A stretch of 64,000 bases of DNA. It comes from Lysobacter enzymogenes (GTDB lineage Bacteria > Pseudomonadota > Gammaproteobacteria > Xanthomonadales > Xanthomonadaceae). Below the pieces are notes generated by a model. The model was not told the origin of the DNA. It did not search any database and saw nothing but the letters and a program-made list of their open reading frames with translations. A program made the position numbers and the translations under genes. The DNA lies in contig NZ_CP067395.1 of NCBI RefSeq assembly GCF_017355525.1, positions 3,751,001 through 3,815,000 on the forward strand. Direction: 5' to 3'. This document shows, in pieces, positions 62,757 to 64,000 of the stretch; positions within the stretch are counted from its first letter, which is position 1; every line of letters starts with the position of its first letter.

Positions 62757-64000
62757 TCAACGCGGCGGCAGCGCCTCCTGGCTGCGCTCGCTGCGCTGGG
62801 CCGTGCCGGTTCCGTCTTCGAAGTAATCCACCGCGGTCACCGCGCCGGCCGCGTCGCGCACCAGCTTCAGCCGCGCGATGCCGTTGGGATAGACGAATTC
62901 GCCGGCGCCGACCGCGGTCAGCGTGGCCGCCGCGCCGCCGCCGATGCGCTGGATGCTCAGCCCGCCGCCGTCGGCGCGCAGCGCCCACGAACGCGCGGGC
63001 ACGGCCTGCCGGTACACGCCTTCGGCCTGGCGCAGCGTGCGCGGTTCCTCGGCCACCGCCAGCGCCGGCGGATACGGATCGCCGAGCGCGGCCGCGGCCA
63101 GCTTGCGCACGATCGGCTCCAGCCCCGCGCTGCCCGGCGCGCCGGTGTCGCTGTTGCTGAGCACCGCCACGGTGATCTCGCGCTCGGGCAGGTACAGCAG
63201 GTACGAAGCGAAGCCGAAGATGCCGCCGCTGTGCGCGTAGCCGTCGCGCCCGCGCACCGCCGTGCGGCCGATGCCGTAACCGTAGCCGTACGCGCCCTGC
63301 TGCGCCTTGCCGTGCGCGGTGGTCATGGCCGTGTAGTCGGCCGCGCCGATCGCCTTGCCGCCGTGCAGCGCGCGATTCCAGCGCAACAGGTCGTCGAGCG
63401 TGGACACCAGCGCGCCGGCCGCGTGCGGCTGGCTCATGTCGAGGAAGTCCATCGGCGCGACCGCATCGTCGCGGCGGGTGTAGCCGTTGACCATGCCGGG
63501 AATCAGCGCGTGCACGTCGCCGTAGCGGGTGTGTTCGAGCTTGAGCGGCTGCAGCAAGCTGCGGCGCAGGTACTCGTGCCAGGGCTGGCCGCTGGCGGCC
63601 TCGATCACCGCGCCGAGCAGCACGTAACCGGAATTGTTGTAGCGGAAGTCCTGGCCCGGGGCGAAGTCCGCCGGCAGGTCCTTGAACACCGCGATCAGTT
63701 CCTGGGTGCTCAGTTCGCGCTTGATCGACTCGCGCATGTAGCCGTCGATGCCGGTGTAGCTCTTGACTCCCGAAGTGTGGTCGAGCAGGTGGCGGACCTT
63801 GATCGCCTCGCCGTTGGGATAGCCGGGCACGTACTTGGACAGGGGATCGTCGAGCCCGACCTTGCCGGCTTCGACCAGCTTGAGCAGGGCCGCGGCGGCG
63901 AACTGCTTGGTCACCGAGCCGATGCGGAAGGTCTGCTGCGGGGTCAGCGGCACGCCGAGTTCGACGTCGGCCAGCCCGCGCGCGCCGCGGTACAGCACGC
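62757..64000 (-). CDS. Serine hydrolase of the beta-lactamase/PBP class C fold, 5' end missing
   Basis: At least 414 residues of a class C beta-lactamase-fold protein. The catalytic Ser is in SVTK (S-x-x-K), the Tyr is in YNN (YxN), and HSGG replaces the KTG motif. Those catalytic features are intact. The gene runs off the right edge, so the N-terminus and signal peptide are missing, and the apparent GTG start at 63998 is an artefact. Members may be esterases, peptidases or DD-carboxypeptidases, and the lack of K-T-G makes a drug-inactivating role less likely. Confidence 0.9.
   Translation of the reverse strand, partial: VLYRGARGLADVELGVPLTPQQTFRIGSVTKQFAAAALLKLVEAGKVGLDDPLSKYVPGYPNGEAIKVRHLLDHTSGVKSYTGIDGYMRESIKRELSTQELIAVFKDLPADFAPGQDFRYNNSGYVLLGAVIEAASGQPWHEYLRRSLLQPLKLEHTRYGDVHALIPGMVNGYTRRDDAVAPMDFLDMSQPHAAGALVSTLDDLLRWNRALHGGKAIGAADYTAMTTAHGKAQQGAYGYGYGIGRTAVRGRDGYAHSGGIFGFASYLLYLPEREITVAVLSNSDTGAPGSAGLEPIVRKLAAAALGDPYPPALAVAEEPRTLRQAEGVYRQAVPARSWALRADGGGLSIQRIGGGAAATLTAVGAGEFVYPNGIARLKLVRDAAGAVTAVDYFEDGTGTAQRSERSQEALPPR

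Noticed and set aside
62757..64000. Antibiotic-resistance beta-lactamase
   Set aside because: The fold fits, but the KTG motif is replaced by HSGG. Many esterases and peptidases share this pattern, and the N-terminus is missing.

Overview
The window is a dense, very GC-rich (about 70% by eye) stretch of bacterial chromosome. Its gene families suggest a chitin-using, predatory or soil gammaproteobacterium of the Xanthomonadaceae, most likely Lysobacter. The pointers are a NagP/TonB-receptor/GH20 N-acetylglucosamine (GlcNAc) locus, NagQ-type control, a clustered Entner-Doudoroff (ED) pathway, GTAG-headed REP pairs and other intergenic repeats typical of this family. I assign the genus from recognition, not from a search. 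I saw no rRNA, tRNA, CRISPR array, prophage or insertion sequence.

Layout. 1-9.5 kb: housekeeping and envelope genes (uppP end, DUF2750, two DUF4377 exported proteins, RDD, an SDR that has lost its active site, a PEBP protein, a TPR-sulfotransferase fusion, a YheT-like hydrolase, PlsC). 9.7-18 kb: GlcNAc/chitin uptake locus, with nagP divergent from a glucokinase-family kinase across LacI-type palindromes, then a TonB-dependent receptor and a GH20 hexosaminidase lipoprotein. 18-23 kb: a small exported protein, then an REC-EAL phosphodiesterase and a hybrid histidine kinase. 23.7-28.2 kb: a gamma-glutamyltransferase, an ankyrin protein, an ATP-grasp enzyme and a gamma-glutamylcyclotransferase-like protein. 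28.2-30.3 kb: a divergent tetA/tetR pair with two near-canonical tet operators. 30.3-40.8 kb: AAA ATPase, AEC transporter, lipoproteins, ParA, SixA, YceI, a phospholipase D lipoprotein, a 61-residue orphan protein and a hotdog thioesterase. 40.9-51.1 kb: LacI regulator, eda, HAD phosphatase, edd, pgl and zwf, then nagQ-nagB-nagA divergent from zwf. 51.1-64 kb: small hypotheticals, a fused indolepyruvate ferredoxin oxidoreductase, an ECF sigma/anti-sigma pair divergent from a membrane-anchored catalase and cytochrome b561, then an ABM protein, a DEDDh exonuclease, an M61 peptidase and a truncated beta-lactamase-fold protein.

How they work together. The GlcNAc genes and the ED genes together make one nearly complete route: hexosaminidase and outer-membrane receptor, NagP, kinase, NagA, NagB-II, fructose-6-phosphate, then (after isomerisation, not encoded here) Zwf, Pgl, Edd and Eda. 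The divergent zwf/nagQ promoter carries an array of TGGTAT boxes, which suggests one GntR repressor may tie amino-sugar catabolism to ED entry. A second self-contained unit is the sigma/anti-sigma and catalase/b561 quartet, whose two promoters share the same bipartite motif. The third is the tet pair. Several intergenic gaps are filled by inverted-repeat families rather than by genes.
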